Shown here: one piece after another, positions 1 through 7,749 of the stretch
How positions within the stretch are numbered: position 1 is the first letter of the stretch
How the letters are laid out: each line of letters opens with the position of its first letter
Made by a program: the position numbers and the translations under genes
Notes under the pieces: generated by a model
Told to the model about the DNA's origin: nothing
The model's input: only the letters and a program-made list of their open reading frames with translations
The model's database searches: none
NCBI GenBank assembly: GCA_944327295.1
Contig: CALVHF010000160.1
Coordinates: forward strand, 1-41,227
Direction: 5' to 3'
From: an uncultured Desulfovibrio sp.
GTDB lineage: Bacteria > Desulfobacterota > Desulfovibrionia > Desulfovibrionales > Desulfovibrionaceae
DNA length: 41,227 nt

Positions 1-561
1 CCACATCAAGTCCGACTTCGATGCCGCTTGCAGGGTGTCTGGGCTCGTCCACTTCCTGCTCGGTCAGAATCGAAACAGACCAGCCGTCGGCTTTGCGACT
101 GACAGTGACGCTCTTTGCCGTGCCCTCAAAGAAGCGACTTCTCTGATACTTCACCCAGCCTCTCTTGGGAAAAGAGATCTGCCGATCACCCTCATCGATC
201 CTGAAGCCTTGCGGGGGGCGAAAACTGTCCATCGACTTGAACTTCTTGTGAAACTTTGGAAACTTTGCTCTTCCCTCGTAAGAGTTGGTGAATGTCCGAT
301 CCAGGTCTTTGAGTGATTGCTGCAACACCTGGCTGTGGCATTTGGCAAGCCACGTCTTATCCTTCTCCCGCTTCCATTGAGGAAGCAGACGAGACAGGGC
401 AGTGTAGGAAAACCGAAACTCTGGATTCTGCTTGCGTTGTTCGTTGTACCACTCAATTCCCTTGTTGTAGACAAGACGTGCACAACCGCAAGAGCATGCA
501 AACTCCCTGGTTTGCGCACCATTTGGCCTGAGCTTGAGAGGTATGCCTTGTAACGAGTCAT
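1..561 (-). pseudogene. IS605-family OrfB/TnpB, N-terminal part, frameshifted, runs off left edge
   Basis: The minus strand encodes the N-terminal half of an IS200/IS605 OrfB (TnpB) protein, the RNA-guided nuclease of these elements. The start at 561 reads MTRYKAY. The family sequence then continues in another frame from about position 538 (LKLRPNGAQTREFACSCGCA, then ARLVYNKGIEWYNEQRKQ). It stays open to the edge, where GIEVGLDV marks the beginning of the RuvC domain with its first catalytic Asp. Aligned to the usual start, the pattern fits one missing base at about 541-538. No ATG or GTG lies upstream in the second frame. The gene is therefore broken, or the base is a sequencing error. The C-terminal domain and any guide RNA would lie outside the window to the left. 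Confidence 0.8.
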
Positions 562-618
562 GACACTTCCCTAGCTTGGAATACTGGAGAGCGTCAAGGG
601 ACAATGCGCGCCTTTCAT

Positions 619-638
619 CCCCACCCTTACGGCTGGGG
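619..638. repeat. Imperfect hairpin upstream of tnpB
   Basis: CCCCA (619-623) pairs with TGGGG (634-638), with an inner CC/GG step after a C-C mismatch. It sits about 60 bp upstream of the tnpB start, where IS605-family elements carry a subterminal hairpin recognised by TnpA. It may mark the left end of the insertion; the exact cleavage site cannot be placed. Confidence 0.4.
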
Positions 639-697
639 TATTTCGGCGCATCTGGTAAATGCGCAAGCAGGAAATGGCAAGACCGCCGTACATGAGA

Positions 698-739
698 AAG
701 CTTCAGGCTTGTGCTGCCAAGCTTCTGACTTGCGCTGCT
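698..739. repeat. Two tandem 21-bp imperfect repeats
   Basis: Units 698-718 and 719-739 both begin AAGCTTC and end TTG(T/C)GCTGC(C/T), differing at about four positions. They lie in the gene-free 562-970 stretch between the tnpB remnant and hisD. No function can be assigned. Confidence 0.6.
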
Positions 740-922
740 AGTGTCAGGCCGCAGGAAGCGTGCCCCTCTGAACGAATGAAAAAAGGACATCCCCGGGCAC
801 GAAGACGGGCAACGAAGCTGCAATCTGGTGCATGCGGAGACAGGATCGGGAAAAATCCCGCAGTGCCGGCTTGTTCCCAATGGTCCGAGAACGGGCTTTT
901 TTTCGCAACTCTTGGCAGTTAG

Positions 923-948
923 ACAATAACAAAGAATTTTTGTATTGT
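923..948. promoter_or_regulatory. Inverted repeat just upstream of hisD, possible operator
   Basis: ACAATAACAAA (923-933) is mirrored by TTTGTATTGT (939-948) with a single bulged base. It ends 22 bp before the hisD start and 7 bp before its ribosome binding site (GAGAGG, about 956-961). The placement suggests a repressor site or an mRNA hairpin controlling hisD. The rest of 562-922 shows only a small hairpin (847-860) and the 21-bp repeats. Confidence 0.35.
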
Positions 949-970
949 TCCGCGCTGAGAGGTACGCAAT

Positions 971-2272
971 ATGGCACTTTGTCGAATCATCACTCTGCAA
1001 AACGATCGTGAGTGGGCTACTGCCGGTCAGTGGCTTAAGAACCGTGCTAATCCTGGTTCTGCCGACGTGGAAGGCAAGGTCAGGGAAATCCTTGAAAATG
1101 TCCGCACCAACGGAGACGAGGCCCTGTGTCAGTATACACGGGAGTTTGACTGCCCCGAGTTCTCCGGTGCCCTGCGGCTGAACGAACAGGATATTGCCCT
1201 CGGCGCTGCATCTGTTTCCAGTGAAGACAGAGAAGTCATTGCCCAGGCAGCTGGCAATATCCGTGCGTTCCACGAGGAACAGAAGGAAAAGACCTGGCTG
1301 CAGATGCGCCCTGATGGCAGCATTCTGGGACAGATAGTGAATCCCGTTTCCCGTGCCGGCCTGTATGTTCCGGGCGGCAAGGGCGGCAACACTCCTCTTG
1401 TCTCCAGTTTTCTCATGAACGCCATACCGGCCCTTGTTGCCGGTGTTCCCGATATTGCTGTTTGTACCCCGCCACGCAGTGACGGCAGTGTCAATCCCGT
1501 GATTCTGGCAGCTGCTCACCTGCTGGACATTCACGAGGTCTACTGTGTGGGTGGCGCCTGGGCCATTGCGGCTCTGGCTTATGGCACACAGTCCATTGCA
1601 CCCGTGGATGTTATTGCCGGTCCTGGAAACATCTTTGTGACGACGGCCAAGCGCATGGTTCAGGGCACGGTCGGCATAGACATGATTGCCGGCCCCAGTG
1701 AAGTGTGTGTCATTGCAGACGGATCTGCAAACATACGTTGGCTTGCTGCTGACCTGCTGAGTCAGGCCGAGCACGATCCTCTGGCCTCGGCCATCTGCAT
1801 TGTCACGGATCCTCTGCAGGCCAAGGCTCTTGCCGAGGAGCTGGACGAACAGTGCCGCAAGCTGCCCCGTGCAAAGATTGCCAGCCGCTCCCTGGAGGAC
1901 TGGGGCGCTATCGTCGTGGTCCCGAGCCTCAGTGAGGCCCTGAGCATCGCCAATCAGATTGCTCCCGAGCATCTGGAGCTATGCATTCGTTCTCCCTGGG
2001 AAACCCTGCCCTACATCAAGAATGCTGGCGCCGTTTTCCTCGGACATCACAGCCCCGAGCCCGTGGGCGACTACTTTGCCGGTCCCAATCACGTGCTGCC
2101 CACCCTGGGCACGGCACGCTTCTCCTCAGCTCTCTCTGTGCAGACTTTCTGCAAGAAGACCAGTATTATTGGTACTTCCCGCAACTTCCTGCGCGACAAC
2201 AAGGATTCCATTGCCAGGCTGGCCCGCCTCGAAGCTCTGGAAGCCCATGCACTTTCCGTGGAAGCTCGATAG
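971..2272 (+). CDS. hisD: Histidinol dehydrogenase
   Basis: HisD catalyses the last two oxidations of histidine synthesis, L-histidinol to L-histidine with two NAD+, as a zinc-dependent cytosolic dimer. The 433-residue length is normal. Family signatures run in order: VYVPGGKGGNTP, GPGNIFVTTAK, GPSEVCVIAD, SQAEHDPLA (Gln and His zinc ligands), APEHLEL (catalytic Glu-His) and GDYFAGPNHVLPT (Asp ligand). The ATG at 971 follows a GAGAGG ribosome binding site, and no other start fits. purC follows 100 bp later and fabI after that. I recall this hisD-purC-fabI order from Desulfovibrio genomes, and it is the main hint to the host group. Confidence 0.97.
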   Translation: MALCRIITLQNDREWATAGQWLKNRANPGSADVEGKVREILENVRTNGDEALCQYTREFDCPEFSGALRLNEQDIALGAASVSSEDREVIAQAAGNIRAFHEEQKEKTWLQMRPDGSILGQIVNPVSRAGLYVPGGKGGNTPLVSSFLMNAIPALVAGVPDIAVCTPPRSDGSVNPVILAAAHLLDIHEVYCVGGAWAIAALAYGTQSIAPVDVIAGPGNIFVTTAKRMVQGTVGIDMIAGPSEVCVIADGSANIRWLAADLLSQAEHDPLASAICIVTDPLQAKALAEELDEQCRKLPRAKIASRSLEDWGAIVVVPSLSEALSIANQIAPEHLELCIRSPWETLPYIKNAGAVFLGHHSPEPVGDYFAGPNHVLPTLGTARFSSALSVQTFCKKTSIIGTSRNFLRDNKDSIARLARLEALEAHALSVEAR

Positions 2273-2372
2273 TCCTGCATACGATTCACAGCATTTACTC
2301 TGAAAAACAGCGCGTTGCTCATGTACTGCAGGGACGCGCACAACGGCAGGTTTTGTCCTGACGAGGTGTTTT

Positions 2373-3272
2373 GTGAAAATAATTACCCGTACAGGTATTA
2401 ATGCGTATCCTCTACTGTCTCGTGGCAAGGTCCGCGATATCTATGCAATCGACGAAAATACGCTGCTTATCGTAACTACAGACCGCATGAGCGCCTTTGA
2501 CGTCATGATGTCCCGTCCGATCCCCTACAAGGGCGTCATTCTGAACCAGATTACGCTCTTCTGGATGGACATGTTCAAGGATATCGTGCCCAACCATATC
2601 ATTGAAAGCGACGTCAATAAATTCCCTGCCCCCCTGAATCCTTGGCTGGATCAGCTTGAAGGCAGAGCCGTGTTGGTGCGCAGAGCCCGCCCCCTGCCAG
2701 TGGAATGCATTGTGCGCGGGTACATTTCCGGATCCGGCTGGAAGTCCTATCAGGCAGACGGTACTATCTGCGGTCACACTCTACCCGCAGGCCTTAAGGA
2801 ATCCGATAAGCTGGAAGCCCCCATCTTCACGCCTTCTACAAAGGCTCAGTTCGGCCAGCACGATGAAAATATCTCTAGAGAGTGCGCTGCCGTGCTTCTG
2901 GGCGACAGCATTGCTCAGGATGTCGAGGAAAAAACCCTTGCCATCTACAAGCGTGGCAGTGAATACGCCGCCTCCCGCGGCATCATTGTCGCTGACACCA
3001 AACTCGAATTCGGCTTCATCGACGGAACACTGCATCTGATCGACGAAGTTCTCACTCCCGATTCCTCCCGTTTCTGGCCTGCTGAGTCCTATGAACCTGG
3101 TCACAGCCAGCCCAGCTTCGACAAGCAGTACCTGCGTGACTGGCTGAAGAGCCAGCCTTGGGATATGCAGCCTCCTGCGCCCACGCTGCCTGATGAAGTT
3201 GTCGAGGCCACTGCTGCCAAATATCAGGAAGCCTACCGCATTCTGACTGGCAAGGAACTTGGCATCAATTAG
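2373..3272 (+). CDS. purC: Phosphoribosylaminoimidazole-succinocarboxamide synthase
   Basis: PurC joins aspartate to CAIR using ATP to make SAICAR in purine synthesis. At 299 residues it belongs to the longer form resembling yeast ADE1 rather than the roughly 240-residue E. coli form. Visible signatures are LLSRGKVRDIYAI, VECIVRGYISGSGWKSYQ, LEAPIFTPSTKA, GQHDENIS, VADTKLEFGF and LIDEVLTPDSSRFW. The start is GTG at 2373, with ACGAGG (2361-2366) as ribosome binding site; no ATG fits upstream of the conserved KIITRTGINAYPLLSRGKVR. fabI begins 24 bp after the stop, so the two are probably cotranscribed. Confidence 0.96.
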   Translation: MKIITRTGINAYPLLSRGKVRDIYAIDENTLLIVTTDRMSAFDVMMSRPIPYKGVILNQITLFWMDMFKDIVPNHIIESDVNKFPAPLNPWLDQLEGRAVLVRRARPLPVECIVRGYISGSGWKSYQADGTICGHTLPAGLKESDKLEAPIFTPSTKAQFGQHDENISRECAAVLLGDSIAQDVEEKTLAIYKRGSEYAASRGIIVADTKLEFGFIDGTLHLIDEVLTPDSSRFWPAESYEPGHSQPSFDKQYLRDWLKSQPWDMQPPAPTLPDEVVEATAAKYQEAYRILTGKELGIN

Positions 3273-3296
3273 GATCAGGAAGAGAAGGAGATAGAT

Positions 3297-4061
3297 ATGT
3301 TACTCGAAGGAAAGAAGGCTCTGATCTTCGGAGTTGCCAACAACAAGAGCATCGCCTGGGGCATTGCCCAGTCGTTCAAGCAGGCTGGTGCCCGTCTGGC
3401 CTTCAACTATGTGGGCGATGCCATCAAGAAACGCCTGGATCCTCTTGCCGAAGAAATCGGTGGCGAATTCACCTTCCCCTGTGATGTGAGCCAAGACGAT
3501 CAGATTGAAGCTGCCGCTGAGCTCGTCAAGGAAAAATGGGGCTCCGTGGACATCCTGGTGCACTCCGTGGCCTTTGCCAACAGGGAAGACCTGAAGGACG
3601 ACTTCCTGCACACGACCCGTGCCGGTTTCCATCTGGCCCTGGATATTTCCGCCTACTCCCTGCTTGGCATCTGTCGTGCCTTTGCACCCCTGATGCATGA
3701 AGGCTCCTCCGTCATGGCCATGACCTATTATGGCTCGACCAAGATTGTGCCCGGCTACAACGTCATGGGTGTTGCCAAGGCCGCACTGGAATCCTCAGTG
3801 CGCTACCTCTCCTATGATCTTGGCGCCAGGGGTATCCGAGTCAATGCCATCAGTGCCGGTCCCGTCAAGACGCTGGCTGCCTCTGCCGTGCACGGGCTGA
3901 AGACGGTCTTCTCCAGAATAGAGGAAAATGCGCCCCTGCACCGCAACATCGAGACCACCGAAGTGGGTGGCACAGCCACCTACCTTGCTTCTCCTCTTGC
4001 AAGTGCAGTGACTGGTCAGGTCCTCTATGTGGACTGCGGCTTCAGCATGATGGCCTTCTAG
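3297..4061 (+). CDS. fabI: Enoyl-[acyl-carrier-protein] reductase (NADH)
   Basis: FabI reduces trans-2-enoyl-ACP in the last step of each fatty acid elongation cycle and is the target of triclosan-type inhibitors. The protein has 254 residues, close to E. coli FabI. The N-terminal nucleotide-binding segment reads ALIFGVANNKSIAWGIA. The catalytic set is Tyr145 in MTYYGSTK, Tyr154 in VPGYNVMG and Lys161 in GVAKAALESS, giving the FabI spacing Y-x6-K. SAGPVKTLAASA is the substrate loop. AGAAGGAG (about 3281-3288) precedes the ATG. It closes the likely hisD-purC-fabI transcription unit. Confidence 0.95.
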   Translation: MLLEGKKALIFGVANNKSIAWGIAQSFKQAGARLAFNYVGDAIKKRLDPLAEEIGGEFTFPCDVSQDDQIEAAAELVKEKWGSVDILVHSVAFANREDLKDDFLHTTRAGFHLALDISAYSLLGICRAFAPLMHEGSSVMAMTYYGSTKIVPGYNVMGVAKAALESSVRYLSYDLGARGIRVNAISAGPVKTLAASAVHGLKTVFSRIEENAPLHRNIETTEVGGTATYLASPLASAVTGQVLYVDCGFSMMAF

Positions 4062-4070
4062 GAATTTGCC

Positions 4071-4217
4071 ATGAACGTTGCAATGCTCAATGACATAGGT
4101 ATCACCCTTGCCGGCATCCTGGGCGTAGCTCTTTTCTACTGGCTTGGTAAGAAGGGCCTGCCGACCCGCCGTCCTGACAGGGAAGAGGACAAGAACAGGG
4201 AAAACGAAAAAAAATAA
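4071..4217 (+). CDS. Small single-pass membrane protein, 48 residues
   Basis: This short gene starts 9 bp after the fabI stop. One hydrophobic segment at about residues 9-25 (ITLAGILGVALFYWLG) is followed by a strongly charged tail (RRPDREEDKNRENEKK). The shape is that of a small inner-membrane peptide with a cytoplasmic or periplasmic charged end. I do not recognise a family. Tight spacing suggests cotranscription with fabI. The ribosome binding site (GGAATT) is weak, consistent with coupled translation. Confidence 0.6.
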   Translation: MNVAMLNDIGITLAGILGVALFYWLGKKGLPTRRPDREEDKNRENEKK

Positions 4218-4236
4218 ATTTGTGACGTGATTTCTG

Positions 4237-4265
4237 TTGACAGAGCCTGTCATAGAGCGTATACA
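4237..4265 (+). promoter_or_regulatory. Sigma-70-type promoter of tRNA-Ser
   Basis: TTGACA (4237-4242) and TATACA (4260-4265) are separated by 17 bp. They lie 16 bp before the tRNA 5' end, as expected for a stable RNA promoter. Confidence 0.75.
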
Positions 4266-4281
4266 ACACAAGTTCTTTCGC

Positions 4282-4373
4282 GGAGAGATGTCCGAGTTGG
4301 CCGAAGGAGCACGATTGGAAATCGTGTAACGGCTTATCCCCGTTCCAGAGTTCGAATCTCTGTCTCTCCGCCA
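4282..4373 (+). tRNA. tRNA-Ser (anticodon GGA), ICE attachment site
   Basis: The acceptor stem GGAGAGA (4282-4288) pairs with TCTCTCC (4363-4369), followed by discriminator G and an encoded CCA (4371-4373). The anticodon loop TTGGAAA (4315-4321) contains GGA at 4317-4319. The T arm carries GTTCGAATC, and there is a long class II variable arm as in all tRNA-Ser. The integrase gene starts 220 bp downstream in the same orientation, so the 3' end of this tRNA is the likely attL core. I found no second copy of the 3' tRNA segment, so attR lies outside the window. Confidence 0.96.
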
Positions 4374-4389
4374 GATATAGAAATCTACA

Positions 4390-4432
4390 GGGTTTTGTTG
4401 CTATCCATTAGTAACAAAACCCTTTTGTTTTT
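4390..4432 (+). terminator. Intrinsic terminator after tRNA-Ser
   Basis: GGGTTTTGTT (4390-4399) pairs with AACAAAACCC (4413-4422) and is followed by TTTTGTTTTT. It lies just inside the presumed element end, so it may be element-derived and replace the host terminator. Confidence 0.75.
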
Positions 4433-4592
4433 AGGTAGTTAGGCCGTCTAAGGCCTTCTGTTCCTGCTTGTTCGTTGCCAATCGTCTCTGAAATTTGGTA
4501 TGGAAAGTGGTATAGGTGTTTTTCAAAAAGGGCTCCCAAAGAGGGCGTGAAAAGCTTTTCCTATACCAATACCATCATAAGAGGTTGATTTT

Positions 4593-5864
4593 ATGGCAGT
4601 ATCGAACATCTTGAAAGCCTCGGCAGTAAGCAAGGCATTACGTGATGGCCTTCCCTGCGTATTGAAAGATGGTGGCTCCCTGAGTCTGAAAGTCACGGGC
4701 AAAAACCAGGGAACGTGGATATACAAAGGCCGAAAAAAAGGAAGCAGGACGATCGTTGAGCTTATCTGCGGTTATTCTCCTGACTCAGGGTTGAGCGAAG
4801 CTAGAGCCAAAAGAGATGAGTACAAACTTTTGCTCAAGCAGGGGATCAACCCCAACCAGCAAAAAAGGCAGGAGAAGGAAGAAAGCAAACGTCTTGAAGA
4901 ATCGGCAAAGAATAGCTTTCGGGTCGTTGCCAAGGAATATTTGGCTACCAGAACGGACATGACAGCCAAGACATTGCAGGGCGATGAAAACAGACTCCTA
5001 AATCATGCTGGACCTATTCTTGATTTGCCAATGGCTGACATACGAAGGAGGGATCATCTGAAACCGTTGATTGATGCCCTTCTGCAAAATAAAAGCTTTG
5101 AGCAGGCCAAGCGTGTAGCAGGTCTCTTGGGCAGAGTTTTTCGGTATGCAGTTGATTGCGGATATATTGACTCTAGTCCTGCAGAAAGACTTTCAAATTT
5201 GCTTCCAAGGCAGACGGGAGAAAGAAATCATCATGCGGCTCAGACTACCGAAGATGCTTGTAGAGAGTTGTTCTCTAAAATATGGGAATACGCCGAAGGC
5301 AACCGGAGTGGACCATATGTCGTCAGTGCAATGAAGATAGCTTGCTACGTGCCAATCCGTTGTTCAAACCTCAGGGAAGCAAAATGGGAAGACGTGGATC
5401 TGGAAGCAGGGCTTTGGCACTTCCCCAGGACAAAAAATGGACGTGCATACGACCTCCCCATCTCCAGCCAAGTAAAAGAAATTCTAAGCCACCTACGCAA
5501 ATATATGAACGAAGATATCCCTTTTTGTTTTCCAGGGACAACCAAATCAGGGCATATATCTGACGGAAGCCTCATTCAATTTTTGCGCAAGAGTGGTATT
5601 CCCAAGGAAGAACAAAGCCTGCATGGATTTAGATCAACTTTTCAGAGCATTGCTCTGGAAAATGGTATTCCTAAAGTCCTGACGGAAAGGATTTTGTTCC
5701 ACGTTGCCGGCGGAGCCACTGAGCAGGCCTACAACAGGACTACCTACCTTGGCCCAACAAAAGCAGTCATGCAATGGTGGGCGGATGCCGTAGATGCCAT
5801 GCGAGACGGTAAGCAATTGCCTGTCATTCCTGAAATTCTCCGACTTGGTGGAGCATATCAGTAA
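4593..5864 (+). CDS. Tyrosine recombinase (P4-type integrase)
   Basis: This integrase recombines attP with the tRNA-Ser attB. It has 423 residues. An N-terminal arm-DNA-binding domain (about 1-95: LKDGGSLSLKVTGKNQGTW, then IVELICGYSPDSGLSEARAK) is typical of P4-like integrases. A core-binding SAM-like domain spans about 105-195. In the catalytic domain the first Arg is in YVPIRCSNLREAKWEDVD, HxxR is LHGFR, then LFHVAGG, and the nucleophile Tyr is in EQAYNRTTY. The ATG follows AAGAGGTTG. It reads away from the tRNA, the standard layout for elements integrating in tRNA genes. Confidence 0.93.
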   Translation: MAVSNILKASAVSKALRDGLPCVLKDGGSLSLKVTGKNQGTWIYKGRKKGSRTIVELICGYSPDSGLSEARAKRDEYKLLLKQGINPNQQKRQEKEESKRLEESAKNSFRVVAKEYLATRTDMTAKTLQGDENRLLNHAGPILDLPMADIRRRDHLKPLIDALLQNKSFEQAKRVAGLLGRVFRYAVDCGYIDSSPAERLSNLLPRQTGERNHHAAQTTEDACRELFSKIWEYAEGNRSGPYVVSAMKIACYVPIRCSNLREAKWEDVDLEAGLWHFPRTKNGRAYDLPISSQVKEILSHLRKYMNEDIPFCFPGTTKSGHISDGSLIQFLRKSGIPKEEQSLHGFRSTFQSIALENGIPKVLTERILFHVAGGATEQAYNRTTYLGPTKAVMQWWADAVDAMRDGKQLPVIPEILRLGGAYQ

Positions 5865-5896
5865 TTTTTTCAAAAAAAGCGCTAATATACAATATT

Positions 5897-6021
5897 GTTG
5901 TGGGCCACTTGGACCACTGGGCCAATATATATAATTACAGGTAGTTAGACCTTATTTTTTGTGGCCCACAACGATTTTTATTTTGGGCCACTGGGCCATA
6001 TTTAATTATTTCAGATAGTTA
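5897..6021. repeat. Direct and inverted repeats behind the integrase gene
   Basis: CCACTGGGCCA occurs at 5914-5924 and 5988-5998, 74 bp apart, and each is followed at exactly 25 bp by AG(G/A)TAGTTA (5939, 6013). A perfect 12-bp inverted repeat GTTGTGGGCCAC (5897-5908) / GTGGCCCACAAC (5961-5972) is interleaved. Further AGGTAGTTA copies are at 4433 (next to the attachment site) and 6907. The arrangement suggests binding sites for the integrase arm domain or an excisionase. The rest of 5865-6090 is AT-rich and holds no gene. Confidence 0.6.
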
Positions 6022-6090
6022 TATTTTTTTCATTGTTTGCCTCAAACTCCCCTGTCACCTGGTTGTTTATTATGTAGTAAAACAGTATAG

Positions 6091-6709
6091 CCTAAGAGTT
6101 GAGCAAATTCAGATCTACACGGAAAAGCTTCCAGAGCTACCGTATTCTTGTAGTGCTCAAGGCTGACACGCCCCCAGAGGCGCTGGCACAGCATTTTTTT
6201 TCTGAAAAACACCACCGAGGTCCCTGTCCAGACCATGCTTTTTCAGAAATTCCATCACGAACCAGGCATACTAATATGGTATGGAGATTGGGTTCAACAG
6301 GTACCAGTTTGGGAGGGGAGCTTGGGGCATCAAAAGTCATATCCTTAAACTCACCATCGTCCCATCGTCGAACAGTACTTGACCAAGTATTAAAAAATAT
6401 TTAATTTCAACAACTTATCAATATAAATTATCTTACCAAGATTCTCACAACTGTGTTAGCGTGCCCATGAGCTCCGGGAGCGTAGACAAAATCCATGGTT
6501 GCTTCTGAACCTGAAAGCACCTCTCCGTCTTTTCCTTTGACCAAATTTTGAACTCTGATGAAAGACATTCGCCCCTCCCAAGAAGTAGATCTAGTTAGCA
6601 CTACATTTTCTATGACTCCAGCGGGTTTGACGATAAAGTAATATGTTGAAAAAATTATAATTTTGTCATCAATTAGGTGATGTAGATCTGAATTTGCTCA
6701 ACTCTTAGG
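6091..6709. mobile_element. 619-bp internally deleted IS (MITE-like), probably IS1634 family
   Basis: Perfect 28-bp terminal inverted repeats occupy 6091-6118 and 6682-6709, beginning CCTAAGAGTTGAGC. The element is flanked by the 6-bp direct duplication GTATAG (6085-6090 and 6710-6715), showing a genuine transposition event. Only about 600 bp remain between the ends, far too little for a transposase. A 46-residue N-terminal remnant resembling IS1634-family transposases is present on the minus strand. A full-length relative in the same cell could still move it. Confidence 0.8.
6428..6568 (-). pseudogene. Truncated transposase N-terminus within the deleted IS
   Basis: The 46-codon frame starts MSFIRVQNLVKGKDGEVLSG and continues SEATMDFVYAPGAHGHANTV before a stop. 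From memory, this resembles the first 45 residues of IS1634-family (DDE) transposases, in which a segment of the type VREKLGKV follows; here the frame ends soon after the matching VVR. It faces left, as expected if the right inverted repeat is the upstream end. It cannot encode an active transposase. Family assignment is from recollection of that N-terminal pattern. Confidence 0.5.
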
Positions 6710-6779
6710 GTATAGAAAGCACTTCATTCGGCACCATCGCTGTTTTTCCCCTCAGTCCCAAGCAGGAGGACTCTCCTTT

Positions 6780-6814
6780 GCCGATAGGTGAAAAGCCTTG
6801 CCGCCCCTATCGGC
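6780..6814. repeat. 9-bp inverted repeat
   Basis: GCCGATAGG (6780-6788) is mirrored by CCTATCGGC (6806-6814) across a 17-bp loop, about 125 bp before the coiled-coil gene. No T run follows on either side, so it may be an operator or RNA hairpin rather than a terminator. The rest of 6716-6940 shows nothing further except the AGGTAGTTA copy at 6907. Confidence 0.4.
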
Positions 6815-6940
6815 CCCAGCAAAGCACAAAACAATATGGCACTGTGCACTTCTTACTTGTCCAACATATCTACTTCAAGGCAGCCTTTTGCCCGACACGT
6901 CCACTGAGGTAGTTATCTGTGCACAGGCCAAGGAGGAATT

Positions 6941-7612
6941 ATGAAGACATGCCGTTGGCCCATGCCAAAATTCATTTCTTTTGTGTTTCTGCTCACGATC
7001 AAATGTTGGTTGGATAGACTGCGAGCATATATAGCTGCCAGGCTGGCATCAATGCGCAGAGCTGCGCTGGCACAACAGCAGATCAGCGATAACGGACATC
7101 TTTACTTTGTCCTTAAACAAAAAGATTTGGAGCTCGTAGAGGCACGCAACCAGATAGAATCCTTGCAAGGAAAAGTTATTGAGAGCAAGCTTGAGATAGA
7201 ACAGCTCCAAAATGCCCATAATACCGAAAAAACAGAACTGGATATGGTCCAGCAGGCTTTGAATAACGGCGAACTGGAAAAAGCCCGCAACCAGATCGAT
7301 GTTCTTAAGACAGAGCTTGTCGAGAGGCAAAAGCTTATCGAACAGCTCCAGAGCGCATGCAATGTTGCTGAGATGGAGCTGGAAAAGGTAAAAGGTGAAT
7401 TGCATGAAGCCTTGTATGGGCACGGACTCCTATCCGAAGTCCTGCGTAAAAAGATGGCTAAAGAGCCCTGGGAGGGGATCAAGGCATGGCTATCTGCTCA
7501 AGGCTTATCCCGCGCCAACATAGGACTCTTCTTGCGGGAAGTACCCTTGTCCAACGATTCGTACAGGAAGGCAGGGAAAGAGGGAAAGCCCCCTCTGAAA
7601 GTTAGCCCATAA
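6941..7612 (+). CDS. Membrane-anchored coiled-coil protein with 47-residue internal repeat
   Basis: I do not recognise this 223-residue protein. A hydrophobic segment near the N-terminus (about 10-22, KFISFVFLLTIKCW) could anchor it in the inner membrane. Residues about 57-155 form a long heptad-type coiled coil made of two copies of a 47-residue unit, shown by ARNQI at 68 and 115 and EQLQ at 87 and 134. The C-terminal 50 residues are globular-looking and basic at the end. AAGGAGG precedes the ATG. It lies between the integrase region and the AlpA-like regulator, where ICEs often carry accessory genes; the function is unknown. Confidence 0.7.
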   Translation: MKTCRWPMPKFISFVFLLTIKCWLDRLRAYIAARLASMRRAALAQQQISDNGHLYFVLKQKDLELVEARNQIESLQGKVIESKLEIEQLQNAHNTEKTELDMVQQALNNGELEKARNQIDVLKTELVERQKLIEQLQSACNVAEMELEKVKGELHEALYGHGLLSEVLRKKMAKEPWEGIKAWLSAQGLSRANIGLFLREVPLSNDSYRKAGKEGKPPLKVSP

Positions 7613-7749
7613 CAGAAAGGCTTCCATGACAACATTTTCCCACCTTTCCCACCTTGCTTTCCCATGCAGGATGCATGTTAAAGCCTGCCTAGATCAGCGA
7701 CAGTTGGAATCTCCTGGAACTGTCCAAAATCTCAAGGAGGTGGTTTTTC

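Noticed and set aside
6099..6404. 101-codon plus-strand and 67/64-codon minus-strand frames in the left half of the deleted IS
   Set aside because: They start in or read across the terminal inverted repeat and show no protein family; probably scrambled transposase remnants.
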